Part shown: piece by piece, positions 1-11,200 of the stretch
How positions within the stretch are numbered: the stretch's first letter is position 1
Layout: the number at the start of each line of letters is the position of its first letter
Assembly (NCBI GenBank): GCA_015227615.1
Contig: JAALGZ010000048.1
Span: 62,001 to 126,000 of the forward strand
Origin: Labyrinthula sp. Ha
Lineage: Eukaryota; Sar; Bigyra; Labyrinthulida; Labyrinthulaceae
Direction: 5' to 3'
DNA length: 64,000 nucleotides
The notes under the pieces: model-generated
The model's input: the letters and a program-made list of their open reading frames with translations, nothing else
Database searches by the model: none
What the model was told of the DNA's origin: nothing
Translations under genes and position numbers: made by a program

Positions 1-2930
1 TCGGTTATAATTGTTAGAGTCATAAGTTATTCATAAGAGAACTATTCCACCCACAGAAAGCATTCTGATATGAATCTACAGAAAAAAGGAATATAGATAC
101 GTTTTCTCATGTTAAATAAACTACAAAGAAACCATCAACATTCTTTAACAAACAACCTAAATCTTAACTTTTGTAGTTGCCACCTCACAACTTAAGAAAA
201 CACATCACTGTCATCAAACATTTAAGTACTAGTAGCTTCCTTCCACAAAAGAAAATATATTCTCGAAACCTCTTCACATATCTCTCATTTTTCATTTAAA
301 ATAGACTTATTTTCTTTGCTTCTACATATTATGGTATCATTGAACGCCTACGATTATCTAGGTTCATTTCAGCTGTTTCGTCCATGTTAGTATAATTGAT
401 GTTGAATATAAAAGTATATAACTTGTCCTTTGTTATTCATATATTTAACCTAAGTACCATTAACATATCCAATAACCCGAAATTACGAAAGTAAAGGAGG
501 ACGATTAACTAAGCTTCATTACTCGTAGAGAGTCATCATAAGTTGGTTTCTTAGAATAAGACTATAATAAACTCATATTACATAGAAAAAGACCGGAAGT
601 ACTAAAGAATTTAAAACTCAATGAATTATCTAGAATTGTGTTCAGTTAGGGTTAATTAAGTTAAGAAAACATATCGAACGTCTTAGGCTTATATCCCAGT
701 GGGACTTCCTCACTACAGCAAACCAGTTATCTCGGATTTTTATATTTAAAGGAACCGGTCACCCAAATTAGAATATACTCTATTCCACGTAAGAGAGCAA
801 CTTTACTTAAAAATTTTCTTGCTTAAATGGTTCATATCGGCTATTCATTAGGACAAGAAGAATCGGAATTACAATAAAGTATAGAATAACACTCTAATTG
901 GCTAATTCTCAGCAAATTATTTGAGTTCTGAATTATACTTGAACTCAGATGCATTCTAATGGGGCAGATGCATGAATACATTTTGCATGTGAAGCTGCTT
1001 TAGCTGTGATATATGTACTTATAGTCAAGATCAGTTGGATTTAAAGGTTAGAATCTTTGAACTTTTAGAAGAAGAATCAAAGATAACAGTACAACTAAAG
1101 AAGTATTAACATTGCAGAAGATATCGTTTGGATTCGTGACAAGAAGGCTTACAATAATTTTCCTTCTTCGGTAAGTCAAAAAGAACAGGGTCTCACTGAG
1201 AGCTGACATTGGTGGATCATCCCGCAAGGATTTCAACAAAGTAAATATAATTTTCCCTAAAAATTGGTGTTGAGTGACCTTCTTACTAACTTGATTGAAG
1301 AAGATGTTAATTTCTCTGTACATTCCCTTAATTTCACTTGAATCTGGGAAAAACTAATATTTTGGTAGGTTTAGTGACATAAGATTTACAGCAGCGAAAC
1401 CAAACTTCGAAGTTAGTGTCTCTATAAGCAAAATCTCAAGATCCATGATTTAATAGTAGTACGGAAAGCAGTTTTTGTTTTCAATGTACCATAAAACACT
1501 CTGAACCTTAAAAACTGAAACCTCAAAATCGAAATCACCGTGTGCATGATCACAAACATCACAGCAAAGCAGTTTTCTTCTTCAAGATATTCAAACGTCT
1601 TCTATTTTATAATGTGCGTATCTGAGTCCAGTGATCGTTCAATACCCCAAAGAATTAGCCGAAAACGAGCCAATTTGGTAGTTTTGAGAAATTTGATGTA
1701 ATTTTGATAATTTTTGACTTGATGAATGGCCAATACGAACTGTTTGAGTAAAAACAGGATTAAGTTAAGTCGCTTCAGTGTTGTTGTAGTTCTGGAGTAT
1801 ATGCATATTTACCTAATACTGGTCAATTATAAGGATTAGTTTTCCAAAAAAATTGATATGATTAGAAAAGCATTTGCAAAAATAAATTATTAAGAGCATA
1901 TTATAGCCTTTTTTAAGTGTAGATCCTGATGAATTTAAACGGATAATTTATGATCACATATAGTTATAGTCTTTCTGAGATGGCCACGTTTGAATGGAGC
2001 TTCTATATAGCTAAACTTTTTAAAGATTATAAATTATTTTGACAGAACTACAATTGTTAAATTGGTTTGGATCATAATCATGCTGGTTTTAATATTCCGG
2101 TGATTGGACATGGAAAACAGGTTGGAAGCAAGAATATTTTGACTAGACTTGGTTTTTTTCTCTGCCTGCGCCAGTTCAATCTCTCGATTACAAATAAATA
2201 ATGCTATCAAGCTACCTGTTAAAACGGAAAGTTAGTTTTGCCTTGTTCTTATCCTAAAATCAACTATTTTGTAAGCATGCATGGCTTCAACTTGAATTTT
2301 ACATCTATTTGTAACTCTTTCGTTGAAATTAACTGCAACACCAAATTTAAAACTCAATTAAACACCTGTTTTTTCTTACTTAGGTGCCATTTTCTTAATT
2401 TTAAATTTCTACCCCTTATCTCTATTCAAATAATTATTTTTTTCTTACTTACAAACTCGGAATAAATACTTCACCAAATCTGATTTGTCAATTGGTTTGG
2501 GTCATATGGCCAAGTCATTAATTTCTCATACTTGTCCTGATATTTGAAAGAGCGGAATCCTGACATTTCATGGCCTGAATTTCAAAGGGTCGGGTTTTTA
2601 GAAATTTGTAGTTAGCCTAAATCTGGAAGCGGAGAGATTTTGGGCTTTACCAAGGAACTTATGGCCAAATCAGAATAATTCAGAAAAGGAAAAGTGTAGC
2701 AAAGAATGAAATAACGTGATCTGGTCCCTGCGAACCTTGCAGACCGCCAAGAAAAAGATAATTTAGAATAAGGGAGAATAAGGAGAAAAAGATAAAATCA
2801 ATTAATTTTTCACAGATTACATACATTACTGACAGTACAAGTTAAATGGTTAAACAATTTTTTAGAATAAAAATCTCAATCCCTAGACCCCTTTTGTTTT
2901 TATTCATAGATTTTTCTCGTTGCTGAATTT
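1..2930. other. No gene recognised
   Basis: AT-rich sequence without a convincing coding frame. The open frames here are under 100 codons, low in complexity and match no family I know. A short partial repeat (consensus AATTGGTTTGGRTCATA) occurs near 2060 and again near 2490. Small exons could be missed by eye. Confidence 0.5.
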
Positions 2931-3050
2931 ACATTGATCCTGAACTTCCTTATTTTTTATATTCTGATCCTGAACTTTTCTGTATAATTCATCTCGATCC
3001 TAAAGTTTGTTGTTTTGTTTATCTTGATCCTGAACTTTGTTAGTTTTTTC
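2931..3050. repeat. Four-copy, 30-bp tandem repeat
   Basis: The core YGATCCTRAA recurs with an exact 30-bp period, at 2931, 2961, 2991 and 3021. Each core is followed by a T-rich spacer that varies between copies. The array ends about 235 bp upstream of the start codon at 3285. It could be a diverged minisatellite or a set of repeated promoter sites; the sequence does not decide. Confidence 0.8.
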
Positions 3051-3284
3051 TTGTTTGTTGTAAATGAGTTCACTAGTTTGTGTTTTTGTATAAGTGTCTT
3101 GGAGAATAGAATTTTGGGAAATTGAGGAAACCAATCATTTAACTGGATTTTTAACCCTTGAGTAAGAAAAAACCTATTTCTACAAACCCTATACTTTGAT
3201 GGATACAACTCTTTCATAAATCCAAAAAAAATTATAAAACTCAATGATGAGTTACCATATATTAATCTAGAAAGAGAGCAAAAT

Positions 3285-3881
3285 ATGTCTCAAGCACCAG
3301 AAACGGCGAAGAAAGTTTTCCGGGACCTCTTTCTCTATAAAGGAAATGAAAATTTCATACGAACTATTGACGATTCAATATCTTACCTAAAAATCAAATC
3401 TAACGCTGATAAATTTGTTGAAAAGTACCTGTTGCCACGACCAGATGAAAATATTGCCTTAACAGAAAGAAGAATAAAATTCATTCAACGATTTAAATCT
3501 GCTCTTTCTTCCATACCAACAAAACTTGCAGAGTTATTATATTGCTTTGGAGTATTGAGTCCTATTCAATATCCACAAGTAGACAGTCTCTGGAAAACAC
3601 TAATCGAATTCTCACTTTCAACAGATACCCTGTTCGATTTTGTCAGATTAAAATATATGGATTCACTCTATAATCAGGGATATGACTTAACAATTTGTGC
3701 TTTCGAGTTTTTAAATACTTGTGCTTCAATTATTCCCGGTTTATGTTTTCGACCTAAAAATGTCAAGCAGAGTTTAGTAGCTGAAGAAGATATTCTTGAA
3801 GAGTTGGCTTTTAATTTTGTTGGAAGAAATGATTATATACCAGAAGTTATTGTAACTGATCTAATGGATATAGAAAGTTAA
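3285..3881 (+). CDS. Hypothetical protein, 198 aa
   Basis: Intact ATG-to-TAA frame of 198 codons with ordinary complexity, which I judge to be a real single-exon gene. I do not recognise the family. The N-terminal half is basic and helical, with many K and R around residues 35-70. The middle (about residues 75-160) is moderately hydrophobic with aromatic and leucine-rich helices, and the C-terminus is acidic. The spacing of amphipathic helices faintly recalls PEX11-like peroxisomal membrane proteins, but no diagnostic motif supports that, so the product stays unassigned. The 30-bp tandem repeat lies just upstream. The gene ends about 880 bp from the convergent Tubby-like gene. Confidence 0.65.
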   Translation: MSQAPETAKKVFRDLFLYKGNENFIRTIDDSISYLKIKSNADKFVEKYLLPRPDENIALTERRIKFIQRFKSALSSIPTKLAELLYCFGVLSPIQYPQVDSLWKTLIEFSLSTDTLFDFVRLKYMDSLYNQGYDLTICAFEFLNTCASIIPGLCFRPKNVKQSLVAEEDILEELAFNFVGRNDYIPEVIVTDLMDIES

Positions 3882-4758
3882 AATAAAATACTGCAGAACA
3901 GAAAATAAATTTCTGTATCAATTAGCTCTTTGTGGATATTGTCTTAACTCGAGCAAAAATTTTCTCCGAAGCTCTAGCAGATTTCATCTTGGAGCAATAA
4001 AATCCTTTCTTAACAAACGAGAAACACGAATACTTCCGTTTCAGCTAAACCGGTGCTGATTTCTCAAGGGTAATCCAGGAAAGAAGCTTCTAATTCTTGG
4101 TTGTTATGTACTATTTTAATTTATATTTTGCAACAGGAACCACCACTTTGTTTCTTGCACTTTGATTTTCTTTCAAAACTTACAGAGCTCATGTGAGCAT
4201 AACAAAACTCATTCAAAATGCATTTACAGACCAATAGAAGGCTTTCTCTACCCAAATTTTCTGTGGAGAAACAGAAGGAGTACAACTTTCTCCCTTTTCT
4301 ACTCGTTTCATGGTAAGATTTAAGCCACAGATGTTATCCTGGAGCCTCCATTGGAGCTAACAAGTTTATGTCATGCAAGATGAACATCAAATAGTTCTAG
4401 CAACTGTTTCACTTATTTTATTATAGAATGCATAATTCTCTCCTTTTTCAATCTTCTTTCTTTATTAATTTACAGACTTCCTTTAATAACAACCTAGATA
4501 TTGTGCCCCGAAACAATAAAGTCTTTTATTATGAGAGCTCATTTATCTTTGAGTGTCAGCTTCTAAGATACCCAAGTTTCTCTCATATATGTAAGTTTGC
4601 TCTAATGAGCTCATGAAGTTCAAACTAGTCAGTTAGAGAGTGGCTTCGAAGGATGAATGTCCTTTATGTCACTAAAAGTTGACTTTATCTTAAATTAAAA
4701 CTTAACTAAACGATACAGTTTATCTAATACTCTACACAATTTACACCGAAACCAAGCA
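3882..4758. other. Intergenic, convergent gene ends
   Basis: Lies between the stop codons of two convergent genes. It holds only short, biased open frames; the longest is 62 codons at 4428-4616. I see no gene, repeat or RNA here. Confidence 0.5.
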
Positions 4759-5958
4759 CTATCTTTTTCTGTGCTGGGGTCCACGCCATTGGAACAAGCT
4801 GAGCGAAATACCAAAACCCTGTATAATACTGAGCGGTGCTTTAAAGTCAAGTGAGAAGCGGTTCTCGTTACATTTTCCGAATTGTAGCAAACAAATTTCA
4901 GCATTTGTATCCTTATTTATATGGGTAAAAATCATGTTCTTTGAAGATGGGATTTGTATTCTATTATTTTCAAATTTCATTCTCAAACTATTTGTTGCAG
5001 GGTCATACCTTGGCTTCTTTGATAACATGCAAGTGATTTCTTCTCTCGAGATGTCACAGCCCACGTCATCATTGTTAATGAGGCTATTCACAGATTTCTT
5101 TATAAAAGGAGAACAGAGCTTTCTCTCCCAAGGCTCAATCAGCACTCGCTTCTTAACGCTAGACGGAATTGAACTTGAAAAAGCTCTATACCCATTATCG
5201 GTACGTACATTCTCTGAATTAAGAGACTCTTCAGCTTCATGCTGCGGTTGACATGTTAAATCAAAATTTGTTATCTGTGAAATTGAATTTAGCAACCCTG
5301 CAACTCCTTTAGCACCTAAGCTTCTAGGACACCAAATTAAGGATAAAGGAGGTAGTGACACCTCGCAGGAATTACAGTCAATGACCACCTCTCGAGTTTC
5401 AACACCAGTAGTCTTGTGCTTAATCATAGCTAGAATTTGTCTCTCCTTTGTTCTTTGTTTCTCCTCATTAAAACTAAATTCTCCACAAGTATAGAGTCCC
5501 AGATTATTGTCACAATTCTGGCAGAAAGAAGATTGGAGTAAGTGAACTTTGTTAGAACTGTCATATTTGAGAATAAAACAATGTGAATAACTTTCTGGAA
5601 AATGAGGAAATTGCTCATACTGTGATATGTAGAAGCACCTGGTCTCCAGGCAAAAGTAAGCACTTAAACAAAACTTTTTAGTATTCTCATCAAAGAGCCA
5701 AAATTTATTTTTCGCCACTCGCTTCACATGAAACGAATGAAGACCATGTATTGGTTCGGGATCAATTTTAGGCAGGCTTTCATCCACACCATAATAAGTA
5801 CTGTTTCCATATAAGCCATTAATGCCACTGAAAGGCCTGATAATACATTCAGCAATTGCTTCGCGCACATGACCAGTCTCAATGTCTCGTACTTCGTTGC
5901 TGGTTTGGCGTTTATCTAAAAACAAGGGAATCGAGCTATTGAAGACATTGTCGTCCAT
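4759..5958 (-). CDS. Tubby-like C-terminal domain protein
   Basis: A 399-aa protein whose last part matches the end of the Tubby domain. Near residues 318-395 it reads N-S-L-R-M-K-F, then the S-K-N segment, then LLQFGK, then RFSLDF, then the PLSIIQGFGISLS run; Tubby proteins have LNFNGRV, SVKNFQ, QFGR, FTMDY and PLxxLQAFAI in that order. The start of the domain is visible near residue 35 (ECIIRPFSGINGLYG, compared with CRIxRDKxGLYPTYY). Family members bind phosphoinositides and may regulate transcription or ciliary trafficking. The central basic lipid-binding motif is weak. The C-terminus lacks the usual S-F-D-S-K-L-A-C ending; a 26-nt GT...TAG intron at the end of the frame would give a different tail ending in C-V-E-Y, but this is uncertain. 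It is 66 bp downstream of the TPR gene on the same strand. Confidence 0.8.
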   Translation of the reverse strand: MDDNVFNSSIPLFLDKRQTSNEVRDIETGHVREAIAECIIRPFSGINGLYGNSTYYGVDESLPKIDPEPIHGLHSFHVKRVAKNKFWLFDENTKKFCLSAYFCLETRCFYISQYEQFPHFPESYSHCFILKYDSSNKVHLLQSSFCQNCDNNLGLYTCGEFSFNEEKQRTKERQILAMIKHKTTGVETREVVIDCNSCEVSLPPLSLIWCPRSLGAKGVAGLLNSISQITNFDLTCQPQHEAEESLNSENVRTDNGYRAFSSSIPSSVKKRVLIEPWERKLCSPFIKKSVNSLINNDDVGCDISREEITCMLSKKPRYDPATNSLRMKFENNRIQIPSSKNMIFTHINKDTNAEICLLQFGKCNENRFSLDFKAPLSIIQGFGISLSLFQWRGPQHRKR

Positions 5959-6024
5959 TCAATTTTGTTCTATCGGTTCTAACGGAAATAACATGACAAA
6001 ACGTGCTAACATACACAAGTTGAG

Positions 6025-8214
6025 CTAAACCGTATGAGTAACCTTATCAAACCACACGGCACACCTCATCACTTGCTCGTTCGTGTACTCATCCAGGTTT
6101 CGTTTAAAGATTGCCAAAGCTCTCTCCCATTTTGCCTTACTATACTCAACTTTCTTCATATTGTATAATATCACGGCCTGGTTCCACAAACAAAGAGCGT
6201 ATTTCGCACTCTCCCCACCACGGGCTTGTTCAATGAGCTTTAATTGTTGTTCAAGCTTTTGCAAGCCAGCACTAGGCCTAGAACTAAGCACTAGTAACCT
6301 ACTAAAATCATTCAGCCATTCTATTCTTTCTGAAACAGTAACCTGGCTCTCATGTAGAGCTAGCAAGGGTTCCAAAAAATGTGCGCATTGGCTCTTATTT
6401 GCTTTCTTGAGATAGTACTGAGCCATGAGATGGAATATTTTTCTACTCCTAATTTTCCTCAAATAAGGATCTTTTCGCAGAATAGCTCGGCAATAACTCT
6501 GTAGTTTCTCTTCTGTGCCAGAGGTTTCAAACTGTATTTGTGCAGATAACAGATGAGTAGCACCTACCGGGCCCAGATCTTTAAGGATTTCAAGGCATTG
6601 TTCCTCCTCTCTTTCTCGCTCACACAGTCTAGCCAATGCGAGTTTAGTCTCAACGTAACTTGAATTCAAAGCTACTTGTTTCTCCTTCTCCTCTTCAAAC
6701 AGTTCTTCAGCCTGCAACAAATAATTTTGAGACTCCTCAGCGTCATAATCTTCATATGCGGCGTTACCAAGCCCTAAATAACACTCGGCGCGTAGACCAT
6801 TTAGAGGGGTCTTTGGTTCTTTTTCTTCGATAATATCACATATTTCCAAAGCTTCGTGAAACTTGTTTTTAGCTTCCTCCAAAGCAGTCCTCTGTACCAA
6901 ACAGTGTCCAATATAGAGCAGCTGCTTAACTACTGTAACGTTATTCTTGTTTGTCGAAAATACTTTGTCCAGCACAACCATCATCTCCTCGTATATTTGT
7001 TCAGAAGCAACGTAAATTCCGCATTCATAATATGTTCCTGCTAGATTTAGAAGCTTAGTTAGTTTATCTACATTCTTAATATTCTTGTCTTGGGACATTT
7101 CATCATAAACTTCTGAAAGATGGCCAAGAGCAAAAGTGGGAATACTGAGCTGTTTCCTGTATATTTTAGCCAGTGCTACTTTGCACTCTGAAACTTTAGC
7201 CACTCGCTTGGCCTTAAGTTTTTCTTTATTCCACTCTTCATCCAGCAGTTTTTCTACCAGTGATACCAATGCTAAATTTATTTCGGTTCGTATACTTTGA
7301 TCGATGCTTTCTATAGACCCAGTAAGATGAATACACAATGTTCGTAAGAACTTTACCGGGTCTGAGTTGGTTAACAAGATTTCCAAGAACGCCTGTGTAT
7401 GAAACCCATTCTGGAAATTTGGGTACGTAATAGCAATAACGGGGGGTTTCCTCATCGATAGAAATCTAGTTGCGTCCATAAATCTTCTAGCACTGTTAAC
7501 AAACGCTTCGTCATAGTGCACTTTCGCCAGTTTTGCAACAAACTCTGTGTTGATTCCAGCTTTTGGCTGGAATATCAATGGCGTGTTCGTAAATAATACA
7601 CATCGTTTACACAAACCTGACCTCAAGAAGTCACCGAAGTGTCTCTTGCTTTCATTTTTGTAGCAAAATTGATCAATCCAGAAAAATCTTTTCTCTTCAT
7701 CGGGAAATAAACCCTTAATACCTGTTATTAACTCAGAGTAAGACGCTGAGCTAGGAACACATATGTAAGTAAAATCAACCTCACCATCAGTCGACTCTTC
7801 GCTCATCTGAATCCTTTCCTTAAACTCTTTGAAACTATGTGCAGCTTCCTTAACAGTTCCTTCGTTGGGTTTATCATTAAGCAACAACTCAATCTCAATT
7901 AATTCCTCAGTAGAAATTAATTTAGCAAACAACTTCCCTTGTTCTTTTTGAGCTAACTCGTGTGAAAGGTCCTCATCTGGAATTGTAATGGCCAGCATTG
8001 ATCGTGGTTTTTTCAGTGTATTCTTATGCATAGACTTCATGGAAGTTGCTGTTCGAAAAGAAAGCTTTGCTGTTCTCGATTGTGCTGAAGATGAAAAACT
8101 TCCGGCTTCAGACCGACCAGTTACTCGCCGAGCATTTTTCTTTCTAACTGACCTTGTCCTTTCCCTTGAATTACCCAACTTAAAACTCTGAATTTGTCGG
8201 AATCTATTTTGCAT
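6025..8214 (-). CDS. TIR-like / TPR repeat protein
   Basis: A 729-aa single-exon protein. Residues 1-75 are basic and Ser/Arg-rich, probably disordered. Residues about 145-215 resemble the TIR-like fold found in many protist TPR proteins: an initial beta strand (VDFTYICVP), then FFWIDQFC at 177-184 (compare the WxDxFCVNQ signature), then a strand with CVLFTNTPL. From about 330 to 720 there are helical tetratricopeptide repeats of the kinesin-light-chain style, with recurring pairs such as A-x-x-x-Y-x-x-A and L-G-x-A-x-Y. A scaffold or signalling role is likely, but the substrate or partner is unknown. NADase activity should not be assumed, because I cannot place the catalytic glutamate. Confidence 0.8.
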   Translation of the reverse strand: MQNRFRQIQSFKLGNSRERTRSVRKKNARRVTGRSEAGSFSSSAQSRTAKLSFRTATSMKSMHKNTLKKPRSMLAITIPDEDLSHELAQKEQGKLFAKLISTEELIEIELLLNDKPNEGTVKEAAHSFKEFKERIQMSEESTDGEVDFTYICVPSSASYSELITGIKGLFPDEEKRFFWIDQFCYKNESKRHFGDFLRSGLCKRCVLFTNTPLIFQPKAGINTEFVAKLAKVHYDEAFVNSARRFMDATRFLSMRKPPVIAITYPNFQNGFHTQAFLEILLTNSDPVKFLRTLCIHLTGSIESIDQSIRTEINLALVSLVEKLLDEEWNKEKLKAKRVAKVSECKVALAKIYRKQLSIPTFALGHLSEVYDEMSQDKNIKNVDKLTKLLNLAGTYYECGIYVASEQIYEEMMVVLDKVFSTNKNNVTVVKQLLYIGHCLVQRTALEEAKNKFHEALEICDIIEEKEPKTPLNGLRAECYLGLGNAAYEDYDAEESQNYLLQAEELFEEEKEKQVALNSSYVETKLALARLCEREREEEQCLEILKDLGPVGATHLLSAQIQFETSGTEEKLQSYCRAILRKDPYLRKIRSRKIFHLMAQYYLKKANKSQCAHFLEPLLALHESQVTVSERIEWLNDFSRLLVLSSRPSAGLQKLEQQLKLIEQARGGESAKYALCLWNQAVILYNMKKVEYSKAKWERALAIFKRNLDEYTNEQVMRCAVWFDKVTHTV

Positions 8215-11200
8215 TCTATTGTTGACAATTAAACGGATTAATTATGAAAAGTTCCCTCTTCACGGTTCCTTTGTTTTGTGCTCGATTTGGTCACTGTTAA
8301 ACACCGATTCAAACCAGCAGACATATTGAACGAGATTCGGGATCTTGGTATTGACTTGAATTGATATTGGTCTCGATTCCTGACCGAGACTGTGTAAGAA
8401 GTAAACACAAAAAGAATCTCCCAGATAAATTCATTATATAAAGTGGTGCATAATAAAAAGCCGTGACAGACACACCTTTTTCTATAGGCAAGTTAATGCC
8501 ATGAACCTCATACTTAATGTATAATACTAAGGCTTTTAACCCAATTGAGCAAACCAATCGTTGGCTTAACCCTAAACTTCTTTATTGCAAAGTTCAGGGT
8601 GCTTATCTCGTAGTTTCTTACTTTATCTATGTTATTGCTCTTTTAAATTTATTTAGTTAGTTCAAAACCCAGTTTATAAATTGTTAGTGTTCTTCTATTA
8701 GAGTTCAATGAATCATCTACTTTGAGTTTTCGCTCAGTGTTTTCTTTGGTGGTAACTCCTACCGCTTTAGAGTTGTTGCATACATCATATGAACTAGGAA
8801 GCTGTGGCAATTCAATCAAAATATAATATTATAGCTTCTAAAGTACCAAAGAAGCAAATAACAGAAGATTAGAAGAATGTCAGATGCACGTTTCTCTATT
8901 GAATTTTGAGTCTAGCTCTTCATATGTAAATGAGTTTGGCACAAGACCAGAAAAAGTGAAGATAGGGTCAATGGTGCATGGAAGAAACATGGGTTATCCT
9001 TTGAGATCTATGTTTTTAAACTGCCGATGTGGGCACTAGTTCCTGACCTTTTGTCCAAAGTATAACAACTATATAGCCAGGTTGGGTTTTTAGAGCCACG
9101 GCTCTATGTCCTCGCTTTCGCCAAAGCGCCGTCCCTTAAATATCCATCTTGTTAGAGTATACTCACATAATTCACCTTTTAACAAAACAGATATATCTCC
9201 GAATGAGAAATTCTTTCTGACTGAGATAAGAATTCGAATTTCTTTGGAGATCCTGTGGACTATATGTAAGGTTGCATGGAAAATGGTTCTAGAGGTTAAA
9301 AAATACATATAATATCAGATTATGCAGTGGAGCATTTACATTATTAACAAGAAATGAATTCAAATATAGGTTTTGACTTTCTTCAAACCAAAACTTTCCA
9401 AGTCCATATGACTGTGACAGTAAATTAGAATCTAGTTGGCATTGGAAGTAGTTATTTACGACGAAAAGAGTAGAAAAATGTTTCTTTATGTTTTTCTTAT
9501 TCAAGAATTTGTGTTTTGCACTGCTGTATTTTTTTCTAATCAGAGTAATTAATATGTAGTTTTGCGTACAATAATCTTGCTATTCAAATCTTAAGAGAAC
9601 AAATCACTTAAATAAAAGCTTAGAGGTCAACCTTCTCCTGGCTGACAGAGTTCAGGTAATCTTTGATAAATATTTCTCGCAACTACTGTTTCAAACAGGA
9701 ACTACAAGCTAAGAATTTCCAGGAAAACTCAAAGTTTCATCGAAATTGTTTAACTGATCTAGCACCGGCTACTATTGGAAGTACAAAACATGTAACTATT
9801 TCCAGTAAATAGTTTACATATATTTGGAAACTTTTAACTATTGGGGTGTAGAAGAATTTAATCAAATGATCTTATGAGTTTCTTGTATGTTTTTCAGATT
9901 TTTAATAGGACATGCAACTATAGAAAGAGTGCAAATTATTGATGTTCACATACATCAGACTACATATGATAACAGATTTCATTCCATGCAATTTTTTGCT
10001 TCATTATTATTGCACTTAGCCCTTCTATTTTGCTTCTAGCTATTGAGCGTGATATGGCAGATGGCTGTGGCTGGGGGTTTCAGGAGAGTTGTGGCCCTAA
10101 GAGGAATATGATGATGCGCAATAGTGGACCAATTCTCTTCCTCAAGCCTAAGTCAGAAAATATTTATATGGGTTTTCATTTTGTTCCAGGCTTGAATTTG
10201 AAAAGCTGAGTGGTTGTTTTGGCTATATACACCCGACTTTATTACCATTCCAGCACAGAGCTTTCTACAATTTCTTTTCAAAGGATGCATTGATGAGAAT
10301 AAAGTTCATTACAAGGTTACAAGTTTCTAACTTTCACCTTATGTTATTGTACTGGTAAGCACATAAGAACTACGTGAAAATATTATTGTGCCTAAATGCA
10401 GCAATAGATTCGTACAACGCGGACCCGATTACACGTGGAGCGCTTGGTGGCTCATCAAGCCCTGTTAGCCACATAGTGCAACTTCGTAGCTTGAGCAAGA
10501 ATAGATATGGATAAAAAACTTTGTGGTGTATTTTCTTCTTTTGGTACAAGTTTAAAGTCCTGGTTTAATCTCTTAATGATTTTACGAGGCAGTATTGACA
10601 TATTGTTCATGGTCGAAAGTTGGCATAACAGCACGTTAAAGAGTAAGTCCTAAGAAGTATCCACAGTATGGTACTATGTAGAGCTTTTAAAAGAGAGCAG
10701 ATCCTGTGTCTACGAAGGAGATTAGAAAACGATTAGATATTCTTTGTTTTTTATCCCTTTCTTGACTTTACAAGTGCTTTCATGGTTGAGAATACTGGTT
10801 AAATTATACTTTGAGTGGATTTAGATATGAAGTTTGGAGCTTAACAACAATTTTCTGTGCTTGTATTTTTTATTATGTCTAGTATCTTAAAGCAATTTTT
10901 ATCATATTACGACGTTCTTGTAGCATAGTATCTTAAAGTGTTATATCTCTGCTAATTAATACGGTTCTTTGTATGAAAATCTTTTCCGAGACTATCATTT
11001 ATTATTCCACCGATATCCCGTTTGTTAGAATCTTCTAACGAATAACAGTACAACGTGTCGTGGTTTTGCATCAGTAACGTTATATCAATACTTAATTGAT
11101 AAGTATTTTCTCTGAGGACATGTATCATGAAATAAATAAACAAATTTCTATCAACAGGTTACTAATCGATACTTTAAAATGATCATACCGGTATACCTAA

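Noticed and set aside
9090-9312. Overlapping open frames on both strands
   Set aside because: Mirror-image frames of about 70 codons without family signal; expected by chance.
10410-10500. GC-richer patch with GTGGCT/AGCCAC repeat as an RNA gene or second SINE
   Set aside because: Only one or two mutually exclusive stems, no flanking duplication and no A tail found.
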